Below are positions 23,954 to 33,121 of a stretch of 46,423 nt of DNA, piece by piece (positions within the stretch are counted from its first letter, which is position 1; the number at the start of each line of letters is the position of its first letter). Under the pieces are notes generated by a model, which was not told the DNA's origin, made no database searches, and was given only the letters and a program-made list of their open reading frames with translations. The stretch comes from Candidatus Cryptobacteroides merdigallinarum (GTDB lineage Bacteria > Bacteroidota > Bacteroidia > Bacteroidales > UBA932), in contig JADIMQ010000100.1 in NCBI GenBank assembly GCA_017694655.1, forward strand, positions 1-46,423. Reading direction: 5' to 3'. The position numbers and the translations under genes are program-made.

Positions 23954-25291
23954 CTACAGCCTCTTCCGGAGCTCCTCCGCCTGGGCCTCGTAGCCAGGTT
24001 TCCCGAGCAGGGCGAACATATTCTTCTTGTACGCCTCGACACCGGGCTGGTTGAACGGATTCACGCCGAGGATATAGGCACTGATGCCGCACGCCTTCTC
24101 GAAGAAATAGAAGAGCGCGCCGAGGTTGTACTCGTTTATCCTCTCTATGGTAACGGAAAGCTGTGGGACTCCCCCGTCTATGTGCGCGAGCTTGGTCCCA
24201 AGTTCGGCCATGGCGTTGCAGTGCTCTATCTGCTTTCCTGTCAGGAAGTTGAGTCCATCAAGGTTCTGCGGGTCATTCACTATAGGCATGGACCTGTTGC
24301 TGCTCTCCACGGAAACCACGGTCTCCATGAGGATGCGCTCGCCGTCCTGGATATACTGGCCCATGGAATGAAGGTCGGTGGTGAAGTTCACGGAAGCCGG
24401 GAAGATACCCTTGCCGTCCTTGCCCTCGGACTCGCCGTAGAGCTGCTTCCACCATTCGCCGAGATACTGGAGCTTCGGATTGTAGGAAACAAGTATCTCT
24501 ATCTTCTTTCCGGCATTGTACAGCAGGTTTCTCATGGCTGCATACTGGATGGCAGGATTCTCCTCCGAACGTACCGAGGAAGTCTCCTCCATCTCGGCAG
24601 CGCCCTTGAGCATCATCCTGATGTCGAACCCGGCCAGCACGATAGGCAGTATCCCTACCGGTGTGAGCACGGAGAAACGGCCTCCGACATTGTCCTCTAT
24701 CACGAATGTCCTGTAGCCTTCCTGGGTGGCAAGCGACTTGAGGGCGCCTTTGCGGGCATCTGTGACGGCCACTATCCTTTCGGCCGCCTCCGCCTTGCCG
24801 TAGGTCTCCTCAAGGTAGTTCCTTATCTGCCTGAATGCCACTGCAGGCTCGGTGGTCGTTCCGGACTTGGATATTACCACGGCAGCCACGTTACGCTCCC
24901 CTGCCAGGTCCATGAGCTCGCTGATATACTCCTCGGAAAGATTCTGTCCGGCGAAGACAATCTCCATGGAGTCCTTTGCCGAGGACAGCTGTTTCGCAAA
25001 GGAGTGGGAAAGCGCCTCTATTGCGCATTTGGCACCGAGATAGGAGCCGCCTATCCCTATGACAATGACAAGGTTGACGCCTTTTGCCTTCCAGGAATCC
25101 CTTACGGCCTCGCAGTCTGCGATGAGGGACTCCGGAGTAGCGGTAGGGAGATGTTTCCAGCCCAGGAAATCGTTTCCTGCACCGGTCTCGCTCTCAAGCA
25201 CGTCGAATGCGGCCAGGGCCTTTTCGACATATTTCTTGTAATCTGCATCTTTTACAAAGGAGCTGCAGCCTCCCAAATTGACCTTTAACAT
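23954..25291 (-). CDS. pgi: Glucose-6-phosphate isomerase
   Basis: Interconverts glucose-6-phosphate and fructose-6-phosphate. The 445-residue length is that of the short bacterial form. Motifs are the phosphate-binding GIGGSYLGAK (near 82-91), VISKSGTTTEPAVAFR (about 138-153), VGGRFSVLTPVG (202-213), and the catalytic region YNPKLQYLGEWWKQLYGESEG. The C-terminal NPFNQPGVEAYK is the expected family signature. It begins 42 bases after pgk, so the two glycolytic genes are probably co-transcribed. Confidence 0.96.
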   Translation of the reverse strand: MLKVNLGGCSSFVKDADYKKYVEKALAAFDVLESETGAGNDFLGWKHLPTATPESLIADCEAVRDSWKAKGVNLVIVIGIGGSYLGAKCAIEALSHSFAKQLSSAKDSMEIVFAGQNLSEEYISELMDLAGERNVAAVVISKSGTTTEPAVAFRQIRNYLEETYGKAEAAERIVAVTDARKGALKSLATQEGYRTFVIEDNVGGRFSVLTPVGILPIVLAGFDIRMMLKGAAEMEETSSVRSEENPAIQYAAMRNLLYNAGKKIEILVSYNPKLQYLGEWWKQLYGESEGKDGKGIFPASVNFTTDLHSMGQYIQDGERILMETVVSVESSNRSMPIVNDPQNLDGLNFLTGKQIEHCNAMAELGTKLAHIDGGVPQLSVTIERINEYNLGALFYFFEKACGISAYILGVNPFNQPGVEAYKKNMFALLGKPGYEAQAEELRKRL

Positions 25292-25333
25292 AGTACCAGT
25301 TATTAACTATCGTCGGTTATGACAAGGCGGGAA

Positions 25334-26587
25334 TTATTCGCGGATAGCCGCTATACCAGGAAGTTCCTTTCCTTCAAGGTACTCGAGCATGGCGCCGCCG
25401 CCGGTTGACACATAGCTTACCTTCTTGGCATATCCCATCTGGGTCACGGCAGCCACGGAGTCACCGCCTCCGACTAGGGTGAAGGCGCCGTTCTCGGTAG
25501 CCTTCGCAAGCATCTCGGCCACCTTGTTGGTACCCTTTGCAAATGCCGGTATCTCGAACACGCCTACAGGGCCGTTCCAGAGAATGGTCTTTGACTTCAT
25601 GATGACATCCTCCCATGCTGCGAGAGTGCTCGGGGCGGCATCGACCCCTTCCCAGTTGTCAGGAATCTCATCGTTGCGGCATATCTTCGTGTTGGCATCG
25701 TTGGAGAAAGCGTCGGCGATGACAACTTCCTTCGAGAGATAGAGCTTGACGCCCTTTTCCTCGGCCTTCTTTATGGTGTCGAGGGCAAGCTGCTGCTGGT
25801 CATCCTCGCAGAGGGAGTTGCCGATCTTGCCGCCCTGGGCCTTGATGAAGGTATATACCATGCCGCCGCCGATTATCATATTGTCCACGACGTCGAAAAG
25901 GTGCTCGATGATGGCTATCTTGGACGATACCTTGGCACCGCCGATGATGGCCGTCACCGGATGCTCCGGAGTCTTGAGTACACGGTCGATAGCCTTGATC
26001 TCGCCTTCCATCACATAGCCGAACATCTTGTCATTCGGGAAATACTTGGCGATGAGCGCAGTGGAGGCATGTGCCCTGTGTGCCGTACCGAATGCGTCGT
26101 TGATATAGCAGTCCGCATAGGAAGCGAGCTTCTCCACGAATTTCTTCTGGCTTTCCTTTACGGCAGCCTTTGCGGCCTTCTTCTCCTCGTCGGTAGCATC
26201 TTCGGCAAGGCCCCTCGGCTTGCCTTCCTCCTCCGCATAGAAACGGAGATTCTCCAGCACGAGCACTTCACCCGGCTTGAGCGCAGCCACCTTCTCGTCG
26301 GCGGCCATGCAGTCGTCGGCGAACTTCACAGGAACCCCGAGCAGTTCCTCTACCCTGCCGAGGATATGCTTGAGCGAAAATTTCTCTGTAACTCCCTTTG
26401 GACGGCCGAGGTGCGACATAATGATGAGGGAACCCCCTTTGTCAAGCACCTTCTTCAGTGTCGGGATGGCAGCCCTGATCCTGGTGTCGTCCGTGATTTC
26501 GAATTTTTCATTGAGCGGAACATTGAAATCCACCCTTACGATGGCTTTCTTGCCTGAAAAATCGTAAGTATCAATACTCTGTTGCAT
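25334..26587 (-). CDS. pgk: Phosphoglycerate kinase
   Basis: Glycolytic kinase that forms ATP from 1,3-bisphosphoglycerate. The 417-residue protein shows [11 protein letters not shown] (18-28), the substrate loop [11 protein letters not shown] (55-65), [19 protein letters not shown], and the nucleotide-binding C-terminal region [13 protein letters not shown] [17 protein letters not shown] and GGGDSVAAV. All key motifs are intact. It starts at ATG 26587 with a consensus -7 box 54 bases upstream, and is followed by pgi. Confidence 0.97.
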   Translation of the reverse strand: MQQSIDTYDFSGKKAIVRVDFNVPLNEKFEITDDTRIRAAIPTLKKVLDKGGSLIIMSHLGRPKGVTEKFSLKHILGRVEELLGVPVKFADDCMAADEKVAALKPGEVLVLENLRFYAEEEGKPRGLAEDATDEEKKAAKAAVKESQKKFVEKLASYADCYINDAFGTAHRAHASTALIAKYFPNDKMFGYVMEGEIKAIDRVLKTPEHPVTAIIGGAKVSSKIAIIEHLFDVVDNMIIGGGMVYTFIKAQGGKIGNSLCEDDQQQLALDTIKKAEEKGVKLYLSKEVVIADAFSNDANTKICRNDEIPDNWEGVDAAPSTLAAWEDVIMKSKTILWNGPVGVFEIPAFAKGTNKVAEMLAKATENGAFTLVGGGDSVAAVTQMGYAKKVSYVSTGGGAMLEYLEGKELPGIAAIRE

Positions 26588-26640
26588 ATAAAATTTATTT
26601 AAAACCTTAGTTTCGACAAATCCTTTTCATTACATCCTTG

Positions 26641-26648
26641 CAAAAATA
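26641..26648 (-). promoter_or_regulatory. pgk-pgi -7 promoter box
   Basis: TATTTTTG on the minus strand fits TAnnTTTG exactly. A TTG occurs 16 bases upstream, closer than usual. It lies 54 bases before the pgk ATG, in the divergent gap with the fucosidase gene. Confidence 0.55.
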
Positions 26649-26748
26649 ACAATTTTCGGGAAAACAAGAAGATGTTTTAGGCGGTGTTTGAATTTTTATA
26701 TGCGTCTGCAGGGCCCTGACAGAAAAATCAGCACCTGCCGCATGTTTT

Positions 26749-26781
26749 TTTGCGGAAAATCCGGCAGCTTCCATATCTTTG
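26749..26781 (+). promoter_or_regulatory. Fucosidase promoter (Bacteroidota type)
   Basis: TTTG (26749-26752), a 21-base spacer, then TATCTTTG (26774-26781): both boxes are perfect. The likely start of transcription is about 25-30 bases before the ATG at 26816. This shows the fucosidase is a single-gene unit independent of the mannan locus. Confidence 0.8.
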
Positions 26782-26815
26782 CCATTGTACTATCCATATC
26801 AATTAACAACAAAAT

Positions 26816-28264
26816 ATGACCAGGATGAAATATTCAGCAAGACTGACGGCGGCACTCGGCATCATTGCTATGGCCGCGTCCTGCCGGAATGCGGAGCCAC
26901 CCGCGCCATACGGGCCGGTACCGACGGCGCAGCAGTTAGAATGGCAGAAGATGGAGATGAACATGTTCTGCCATTTCGGCCCCAACACTTTCACCGAAGC
27001 GGAATGGGGCAGCGGACAGGAAGACGCGGACGTCTTCAACCCTTCCGGACTGGACTGCCGGCAATGGACATCCATTGCCCGGGCCGCGGGCATGAAGGGA
27101 ATCATAATAACAGCCAAGCATCACGACGGCTTCTGCCTCTGGCCGAACCCCGTCAGCAGCCACACGGTTGCGCAGAGCTCATGGAGGGACGGCAAGGGAG
27201 ACGTCCTTGAAGAACTTTCCAGGGCCTGCAGGGAATCCGGGGTGGAATTCGGGGTATATATTTCGCCGTGGGACAGGAACGACCCTGCATACGGCACCTC
27301 CAGATACAATGAAATCTACTGCAGGACCCTTGAAAGCGCCCTCGGGAACTATGGGCCGGTCTTCGAGCAGTGGTTCGACGGGGCCTGCGGAGAAGGGCCG
27401 ACAGGCAAGGTCCAGGAATACGACTGGCCACTGTTCCACAAGACTGTCGGCACCCTCCAGCCTGACGCCGTAATGTTCAGCGACATAGGCCCAGGATGCC
27501 GCTGGGTTGGCAATGAAGACGGCTATGCCGGGGAAACCTGCTGGTCCACCCTGGATATCGCCGGATTCCAGCCTGGCGCAGGGGCCCCGCCAAGGGATAC
27601 CTTGAACTGCGGGAACGTCCACGGAGAGGCCTGGGTGCCTGCCGAAGCCGATGTCTCCATAAGGCCGGGCTGGTTCTACAAGGATTCCGAGAACGACAGG
27701 ATAAAGACCCTTGAGGAGCTCCTGGGAATCTATTACGCGAGCGTAGGCCGCAACGCCGTCCTCCTCCTGAATGTGCCTCCGGACAGGACCGGCAGGATAT
27801 ACCGGGCCGACTCCCTGCGCCTCATGGAGTTCCGCAAGGCGCTCGACACCATATTCGGGAAGAACCTTGCGGATGACGCCGTTGCTGAATCAAGTTCCGT
27901 GCGTGGCCGGCAGTTCAGGGCAGGGAATATCCTTGACGGGGACTACGACTCGTACTGGAGCACCCCGGACGGCGTCACGTCAGCCTCTGTCACCGTACAG
28001 CTTGACGGGCCGAAGACCTTCAACCGTATCATGCTCCAGGAATATATCCCTCTCGGCCAGAGAGTCGCCGGATTCGATGTTGAGATACGGAAGGCAGACG
28101 GCTCCTGGGAACAAGTCGCATCCGCCTCGACCATAGGCTACAAGCGTATACTCCACACCGGCAAGGTCACCACGTCCGAAGTCAGGATAAACATCCGGAA
28201 GGCTTTCGCCTGCCCGGTCCTGAACGGATTCGGCCTTTATCTAGACGAGATTCTCAATTATTGA
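26816..28264 (+). CDS. Alpha-L-fucosidase, GH29, lipoprotein with C-terminal F5/8-type (CBM32-like) domain
   Basis: Retaining fucosidase that removes alpha-linked L-fucose from host or plant glycans. The 482-residue protein has a signal with lipobox AASC (Cys23). The GH29 barrel carries FCHFGPNTFTEAEWG (51-65), ITAKHHDGFCLWP (98-110) and VYISPWDRN. The nucleophile Asp188 lies in EQWFDGA, and the general features (long His/Trp loops, CBM after the barrel) fit the alpha-1,3/1,4-specific subfamily B. Residues about 350-482 look like a discoidin/CBM32-type sandwich (NILDGDYDSYWST). Anchoring in the outer membrane or periplasm is likely; no strong surface-export signal follows the Cys. An ATG three codons in is an alternative start. 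It has its own promoter and terminator. Confidence 0.88.
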   Translation: MTRMKYSARLTAALGIIAMAASCRNAEPPAPYGPVPTAQQLEWQKMEMNMFCHFGPNTFTEAEWGSGQEDADVFNPSGLDCRQWTSIARAAGMKGIIITAKHHDGFCLWPNPVSSHTVAQSSWRDGKGDVLEELSRACRESGVEFGVYISPWDRNDPAYGTSRYNEIYCRTLESALGNYGPVFEQWFDGACGEGPTGKVQEYDWPLFHKTVGTLQPDAVMFSDIGPGCRWVGNEDGYAGETCWSTLDIAGFQPGAGAPPRDTLNCGNVHGEAWVPAEADVSIRPGWFYKDSENDRIKTLEELLGIYYASVGRNAVLLLNVPPDRTGRIYRADSLRLMEFRKALDTIFGKNLADDAVAESSSVRGRQFRAGNILDGDYDSYWSTPDGVTSASVTVQLDGPKTFNRIMLQEYIPLGQRVAGFDVEIRKADGSWEQVASASTIGYKRILHTGKVTTSEVRINIRKAFACPVLNGFGLYLDEILNY

Positions 28265-28280
28265 AAATATAGCTATCTTT

Positions 28281-28319
28281 GCCTCCGTTACGGCAGCCCC
28301 GCGCCTGACGGAGGCTTTT
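28281..28319 (+). terminator. Terminator after the fucosidase gene
   Basis: Arms GCCTCCGT (28281-28288) and ACGGAGGC (28308-28315) form a perfect 8-base stem with a 19-base loop, followed by TTTTC. It starts 17 bases after the fucosidase stop codon. Confidence 0.6.
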
Positions 28320-28399
28320 CCTGCCCGGGTGGGGCATGACTTTCCGCAGGAGAAGAAAAATTCCCGAAAGGACTTTTGTCCGGCCTATTTAAAACTCTA

Positions 28400-30007
28400 C
28401 TAAAAATACTGGAGCGAGTCAATTTTCATCACATTTTTCTCGAAATCCTCCCGCGGTCCCAGAGCCTTGTTCCGAAGTTTGGTCCTGTAATTATAAATAG
28501 TAGAAAGAGAATAGCGTAAAAACCTGGCTATCTTGGTACTGTCTGTGATTCCAAGACGTATAAGAGCAAATATACGGAACTCCGGAGAAAGACTGTCTTC
28601 TGTCCTGGAGTAAAGGCCTCTGGCCTCAGGCACAAGGAGTTCATCCATCTTTGCAGGGAAATCAGGAAACATGTGCAGGACCGTCACGTCGAAAACATGA
28701 TAGAAATTCTTGACTTCAGCCTCCATGTCTATGGTCTTCTCCAGTTCTTCCATCAATGTCCTTGGATCGACACTGCGGCGTATATTCTTGTTAACCCGGT
28801 TCTTGATATGGTTCATCTTGTCAAGATACTCTGAACTCTGCTCCATATAAAGGCTGATATATTCCTCCTTTATCATGTTGGCATCACGCAGCTTGTCACT
28901 TACAGACTTAATTTTGACATTTGCATCATAATAGCGTTTTTTCACTGCCTTCAGGCGTCTGTTTATACGGCGTAGATATGCCAGGAGGCAAAGGAAAATG
29001 ACAATAAAGACAGTCAGGGTAATCAGGAAAATCATCATTGTCGTAGAAGCCTGATGCTTCTTTTCCTGGTAAGCATGGTCAATGAGAACAAAGATATCCG
29101 ACATTTCCAAAGTCCGGAGCCTGGCATTGCAGTAAATATAATCCTCCATCGCAGATTTGGCATATCTGTAAGCCCTGTCTATATCATACCTGTCATACAT
29201 TATCTCGCTCACTATCTGGAGAGACGTATGCTGTTTGACCCCGGAATATATATCAGCCATGGAAGACCTGACAAAGTACAGGGCAGCAGTATCTTCATCG
29301 CCCAGTTCCCGGTATATTACGCCAAGAGAATATGCTATGATGCCAGCATCGCGTTCCATCGGATCCATGGAAGCATATTTCTCTTCAAGTATCAGTCTTG
29401 CCTCCTCATATCTTCCCGAATGTATCATGGCCTCCGCCTGTACGAAAAGATGGTTCATCGGAGTAAGGTTGTAATAATTCAGAAGGGAATCGCGGTAAAC
29501 TGTCGCAACCGAGTCATACTTTTCCTTGGAATGTTTGTCTATCGTATACTCTACCAATGAATTGTATATAGTCAGGCGACAATATACGAAAGCAGTTTTT
29601 TCATTTTCAGGAACATCATCCGAAACGGCATCCAGTATGGACAGGGCTTCTTTGTACTGCCCCATTACATTCAGTATTCTTGCGACATTGACCGTGGATT
29701 CCACTATCCTGGCCCGATTCCCGGTCTCCTCGGCATACTTGAGCATAAGATTGGCATATACGAGAGCCGAATCTGTCTGGTATACTATATACTGCAGGTC
29801 AAGATGATTCGTCAGCGCTATCTTTTCTTCAAGTGTCCCGGCATACGCCAGACGAAGTTTAAGACTGTCTATGACGGCTGCCCGTCTTTCCGTATAAAGC
29901 GACTTGTTCGCCACAAGATAGTCAAGTTCCTTCAGACAAGACTCCAACTCCCCTGCATTCAAGGATACGAATGTAAATAATGCTATAATACAAGACAGGA
30001 TACGCAT
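28400..30007 (-). CDS. Transmembrane TPR/HTH regulator (DUF6377-type), likely controls the mannan locus
   Basis: A 535-residue one-component sensor. It has a signal peptide and then a helical, TPR-like periplasmic region of about 300 residues (units such as ALVYANLMLKYAEETGNRAR and YKEALSILDAV). One transmembrane helix follows (about 328-348, MMIFLITLTVFIVIFLCLLAY), then a basic coiled-coil stretch (RRINRRLKAVKKRY). The cytoplasmic C-terminal domain holds a helix-turn-helix (LGITDSTKIARFLRYSLSTI near 485-504, then YNYRTKLRNKA). This order and ending match DUF6377-type regulators found beside Bacteroidota polysaccharide loci. The ATG at 30007 is chosen over a GTG two codons upstream. It lies between the fucosidase and the GH125 end of the operon and is visibly more AT-rich than the housekeeping genes. 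Confidence 0.75.
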   Translation of the reverse strand: MRILSCIIALFTFVSLNAGELESCLKELDYLVANKSLYTERRAAVIDSLKLRLAYAGTLEEKIALTNHLDLQYIVYQTDSALVYANLMLKYAEETGNRARIVESTVNVARILNVMGQYKEALSILDAVSDDVPENEKTAFVYCRLTIYNSLVEYTIDKHSKEKYDSVATVYRDSLLNYYNLTPMNHLFVQAEAMIHSGRYEEARLILEEKYASMDPMERDAGIIAYSLGVIYRELGDEDTAALYFVRSSMADIYSGVKQHTSLQIVSEIMYDRYDIDRAYRYAKSAMEDYIYCNARLRTLEMSDIFVLIDHAYQEKKHQASTTMMIFLITLTVFIVIFLCLLAYLRRINRRLKAVKKRYYDANVKIKSVSDKLRDANMIKEEYISLYMEQSSEYLDKMNHIKNRVNKNIRRSVDPRTLMEELEKTIDMEAEVKNFYHVFDVTVLHMFPDFPAKMDELLVPEARGLYSRTEDSLSPEFRIFALIRLGITDSTKIARFLRYSLSTIYNYRTKLRNKALGPREDFEKNVMKIDSLQYF

Positions 30008-30083
30008 AGACACTTACCGTAATAAATAGCGAAATTTACATAAATTTTACGATTTATCCACACTTTTATAAAATACAGGAAAA

Positions 30084-30373
30084 AGAGTGAACCCCAAAGC
30101 CCTGACAAGTCCCGCAGGGACCGCACCGGGCAGGTGCGAAATCCCCCTGACAGGGGTCGTGAGCGGTTCATGAGAATGTCCGGTGGACATTCGAAAGCGA
30201 GCAGAGGGGGTTAGGATGGGTTCCGTCTTTCGTAGAAAGACGCTTGAGGGGGTGACTAAAAAGGGTAATTTCTGCGTTACGCTCGATTCGAAAATCCTCA
30301 TGTACGACAGTACACTGCGGTTTTCTCATCTTCGCAAGCCTTGAAATTCCTCCTTTTTAGTCACCCCCTCTCT
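30084..30373 (+). repeat. Modular palindromic repeat, copy 2, with 19-bp perfect inverted repeat
   Basis: Forward copy of the family at 282-445: core CCCGCAGGGACCGCACCGGG near 30110-30130, a roughly 45-bp module with a GAATGTCCggTGGACATTC hairpin (about 30174-30192), and the CGTCTTTC/GAAAGACG palindrome. Its terminal hairpin is greatly enlarged: GAGGGGGTGACTAAAAAGG (30246-30264) and its exact complement (30352-30370) enclose 87 bases with a further imperfect palindrome. It lies between the regulator gene and the end of GH125, so it may terminate the mannan operon. Confidence 0.75.
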
Positions 30374-30413
30374 CTCCTCTCAAACGTCGTTAGCCCGACG
30401 GATTGTCTGGATG

Positions 30414-31928
30414 TCAGATCACTTCCAAGGAATTCAGGATATCCAGCCTGCCGTCATCAATGAGTTTAAGGACCAGCTCTCCGAACAAGGTGTTCTGCCA
30501 GGCAAACCATGCACGGGTAAAGACAGCAGGATCATCCTTATGGAAAGATTCGTGCATGAAGCCAAGATTCGCATCCGTGCTTACCAGCATATTCATACAA
30601 TCGCGGATTTCCTCGTCATCATCGGATGTGAAAGCCTTCATCATTATGCTCATAGGCCAGATCATATCATATCCGATATGAGGTCCGCCTATTCCTTCTC
30701 CGGCCTCTCCCTTAAAGAAATACGGATTGTCCTCACTCCAGACAAAACTCCGTGTATTCCTGTACACAGGATCCGAAGCGTCTATGTCCCCGAGATAAGG
30801 CATGGCCAGCAAGCTCGGGACATTCGCATCATCCATCAGGAAAGCATTCCCGAAGCCATCCACCTCGAAAGCATAAATGCGGCCGTATTTCGGATGTTTC
30901 ACGATTGCATACTCCTTCAAGGCCGCCTCGACTTCATCGGCCAAAACCCTGCAGTCCGAAGCAAGTGATTTCTCTCCGTTCACAGTCTCAAGTATTTCCG
31001 CAGCCTTACGCAATGAACTTACTGCAAAGAAATTAGACGGGATCAGGAACTGGAATGTAGTGGCATCGTCTGACGGCCGGAATGAAGAGCAGATCAAACC
31101 TACAGGATTCACCGGATTTCCCTTCCCGTCATTACATACCGTATCCAGCTGACGGTTTGTCACCCTCGTGAAAGTATAGTCTGTCGTACCGTCCTTACGC
31201 TGCTGCTCACGGAATGTTGACAATACCGACTTTATCGCATTAAGCCAGATTTCATCAAAGACAGCCGTCTTGCCTGTTGTCTTCCAATAGTGATAGGCAA
31301 GACGTATCGGATAGCACAAGGAATCAATTTCCCACTTTCTTTCGTGCAGTTCCGGTTTCATATCGGTCCCGTCCGACATCCACGTGTGGTCTGGAGAAGG
31401 GTCGTATGGGTCAAGGAACGCATTTGCATACGGATCGAGGACTATACATTTGAACTGACGCCGGATCACGCCTTCGAGCATAGCATCGAGAGCCGGGTCC
31501 TCATTGGCAAACCGGACATACGGCCACACCTGGGCCCCTGAATCACGAAGCCACATGGCATGGATATCTCCCGTGTACACTACCGTATCGTTCCTGCCTT
31601 CGTCATCTTTCCTGTACCGTACTGTAGTATCAAGAGTATTCGGAAAACAGTTTTCGAACATCCACCGGAGTTTAGGGACCTTCAAAAGTTTTTTCACTTC
31701 CTCTATCTTTTTCTCCACCGCCTCGGACCTGAAAAGCCGGTCCTCAACAGGAGGTCTGCGTGAAACAGAGTAGTCGACTACCGTCGCATCTGCCTTGAAC
31801 ACAGTCTGCTCCACATCTGCCGCCATACGGGAAAACTCTTCAGTCAGCGATGATTTCTCTGCTCCGGCAACCGAACCGGCCAGCAATATTGCAGCCGCGG
31901 CTGCACCGAAATTCAATATCTTCTGCAT
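30414..31928 (-). CDS. GH125 exo-alpha-1,6-mannosidase
   Basis: Inverting exo-mannosidase that removes terminal alpha-1,6-linked mannose. The 504-residue product has a signal peptide ending near SVAGA and is probably periplasmic. Family motifs are GDIHAMWLRDSGAQ (about 120-133), HERKWEIDSLCYP (about 195-207), FRPSDDATTF (about 285-294) and FMHESFHKDD near the C-terminus. The catalytic acid Asp and base Glu probably lie in the last two, judged from their spacing in the family. The ATG at 31928 was chosen: a longer reading starts with TTG and overlaps the GH76 stop codon. It is the last gene of the seven-gene operon. Together with GH76 it completes breakdown of an alpha-1,6-mannan backbone. Confidence 0.9.
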   Translation of the reverse strand: MQKILNFGAAAAAILLAGSVAGAEKSSLTEEFSRMAADVEQTVFKADATVVDYSVSRRPPVEDRLFRSEAVEKKIEEVKKLLKVPKLRWMFENCFPNTLDTTVRYRKDDEGRNDTVVYTGDIHAMWLRDSGAQVWPYVRFANEDPALDAMLEGVIRRQFKCIVLDPYANAFLDPYDPSPDHTWMSDGTDMKPELHERKWEIDSLCYPIRLAYHYWKTTGKTAVFDEIWLNAIKSVLSTFREQQRKDGTTDYTFTRVTNRQLDTVCNDGKGNPVNPVGLICSSFRPSDDATTFQFLIPSNFFAVSSLRKAAEILETVNGEKSLASDCRVLADEVEAALKEYAIVKHPKYGRIYAFEVDGFGNAFLMDDANVPSLLAMPYLGDIDASDPVYRNTRSFVWSEDNPYFFKGEAGEGIGGPHIGYDMIWPMSIMMKAFTSDDDEEIRDCMNMLVSTDANLGFMHESFHKDDPAVFTRAWFAWQNTLFGELVLKLIDDGRLDILNSLEVI

Positions 31929-31942
31929 AAAACCGTTAATTT

Positions 31943-33121
31943 TCAATCACAATAAGCCAGTCTCGCAAACATTTCTGCCATAGCGGCCTGGGCAAGAAGA
32001 TGCCGGCTTCCTGCCTTACCTTTCCTGTCACCTATGTCAAACAGCCCGTCTGCGTCGCGCCTTTTTTCCCAGAAATAATCCAGATTTTCAGAGAAATCAC
32101 TGATATACTTTCTGTTACCAGTAGCCTCTGCAAGTTCGATATAGCCTCTTAACATCACAGCGGAAAACCAGATGTTTCCATCCTTGAGGATAGTCTCCGG
32201 CTCACCGGCGTCCTGATTTCCCTCCCGGAAGAATTTTTCAGAGCACGCAGCCGCAAGATTCCTGGCCTCGCAAAGATATTTTCTTTTCCCTGTAATCTTA
32301 TATAGAAGCACGGCCGCCTGCATCATCTGGCCGCTATTGTAGGCAAATTTACGCTCGTCCAGCTTCCCGTCGAGAGATACGTTGTCGAAATACAGTCCGT
32401 CAGATGCATCCTGCAAAGTATTCCTGGTCCATTCATAGAGAGAAAGACCGGCTTCAAGATACCTGTCGTCCCCTGTAATCCGGAACAGTTTCAGGGCAAG
32501 GACAGCGGCAGGAGCATTCGAACACGTGTTCTTGGACTCTTTCTTCTGCTCACACCAGTATATTCCTCCCCCGAGTTTGCCGTCGGTCCCGCTTTCTATG
32601 AACTTCCATATCATTTCCGCCTTCTGCAGATATTTTTCGTCCCCGAAAGCGGAGTAAAGGTCGGCAAAATCTATCCCGAGCCAGATGTTGTCATCATAGA
32701 AACGGTCTGAAGGCCTGTCCGAAACAATATACGAGGAATATGCAGAAGGAGTACGCACAGTGTCAAAATACTCTTCCAGACCGAGGAGTACCGTATCTTC
32801 CAGCAGGCCGATATATGTACTGTCATTCTCCGCAAGAACGGCCACGGCAGACAGTACTCCGGAATACGGCCACAGATAGGAATAGCTGTTCCTGCGGCTT
32901 TCCTGGTTTTCAGGAGCCAGGTATGTCGCCTTGTAGTCTTCATCGAACGGGTACGTCTCCCTCAGCAATGGTGTATCCCCTGCATCAAAGCAGGTATAGA
33001 TTGCAGATATGGTCAGTCCTGCACGTCCGGCGAAACCAGACATGGAACCGGTTCCGACTTCGGCAGGCTGTGCCGCAGACAATGCGGCACAGGTCATCAG
33101 AATGGCAGTTGTCATCATCAT
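31943..33121 (-). CDS. GH76 endo-alpha-1,6-mannanase, secreted, copy 1
   Basis: Retaining endo-acting alpha-1,6-mannanase. The 392-residue product is an (alpha/alpha)6-barrel protein with a short signal peptide but no lipobox in the usual place, so it is likely periplasmic. The hallmark neighbouring aspartates are in FYDDNIWLGID (Asp143-Asp144). Other family features are SYLWPYSGVLSAV (81-93), KLGGGIYWCEQ and FAYNSGQMMQAAVLL. Three ATGs in a row overlap the TGA of the preceding lipoprotein gene (33118-33121), so translation is probably coupled. It would cut imported oligosaccharides that GH125 then trims. Confidence 0.9.
   Translation of the reverse strand: MMMTTAILMTCAALSAAQPAEVGTGSMSGFAGRAGLTISAIYTCFDAGDTPLLRETYPFDEDYKATYLAPENQESRRNSYSYLWPYSGVLSAVAVLAENDSTYIGLLEDTVLLGLEEYFDTVRTPSAYSSYIVSDRPSDRFYDDNIWLGIDFADLYSAFGDEKYLQKAEMIWKFIESGTDGKLGGGIYWCEQKKESKNTCSNAPAAVLALKLFRITGDDRYLEAGLSLYEWTRNTLQDASDGLYFDNVSLDGKLDERKFAYNSGQMMQAAVLLYKITGKRKYLCEARNLAAACSEKFFREGNQDAGEPETILKDGNIWFSAVMLRGYIELAEATGNRKYISDFSENLDYFWEKRRDADGLFDIGDRKGKAGSRHLLAQAAMAEMFARLAYCD

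Noticed and set aside
23669..23993. Short open frames across the intergenic repeat, with a counterpart at 30047-30301
   Set aside because: The two translations resemble each other only because both are read from copies of the palindromic repeat. They are common spurious calls, not genes.
31929..31946. TTG start of GH125 overlapping the GH76 stop
   Set aside because: The ATG at 31928 directly precedes a normal signal peptide; TTG starts are rare.
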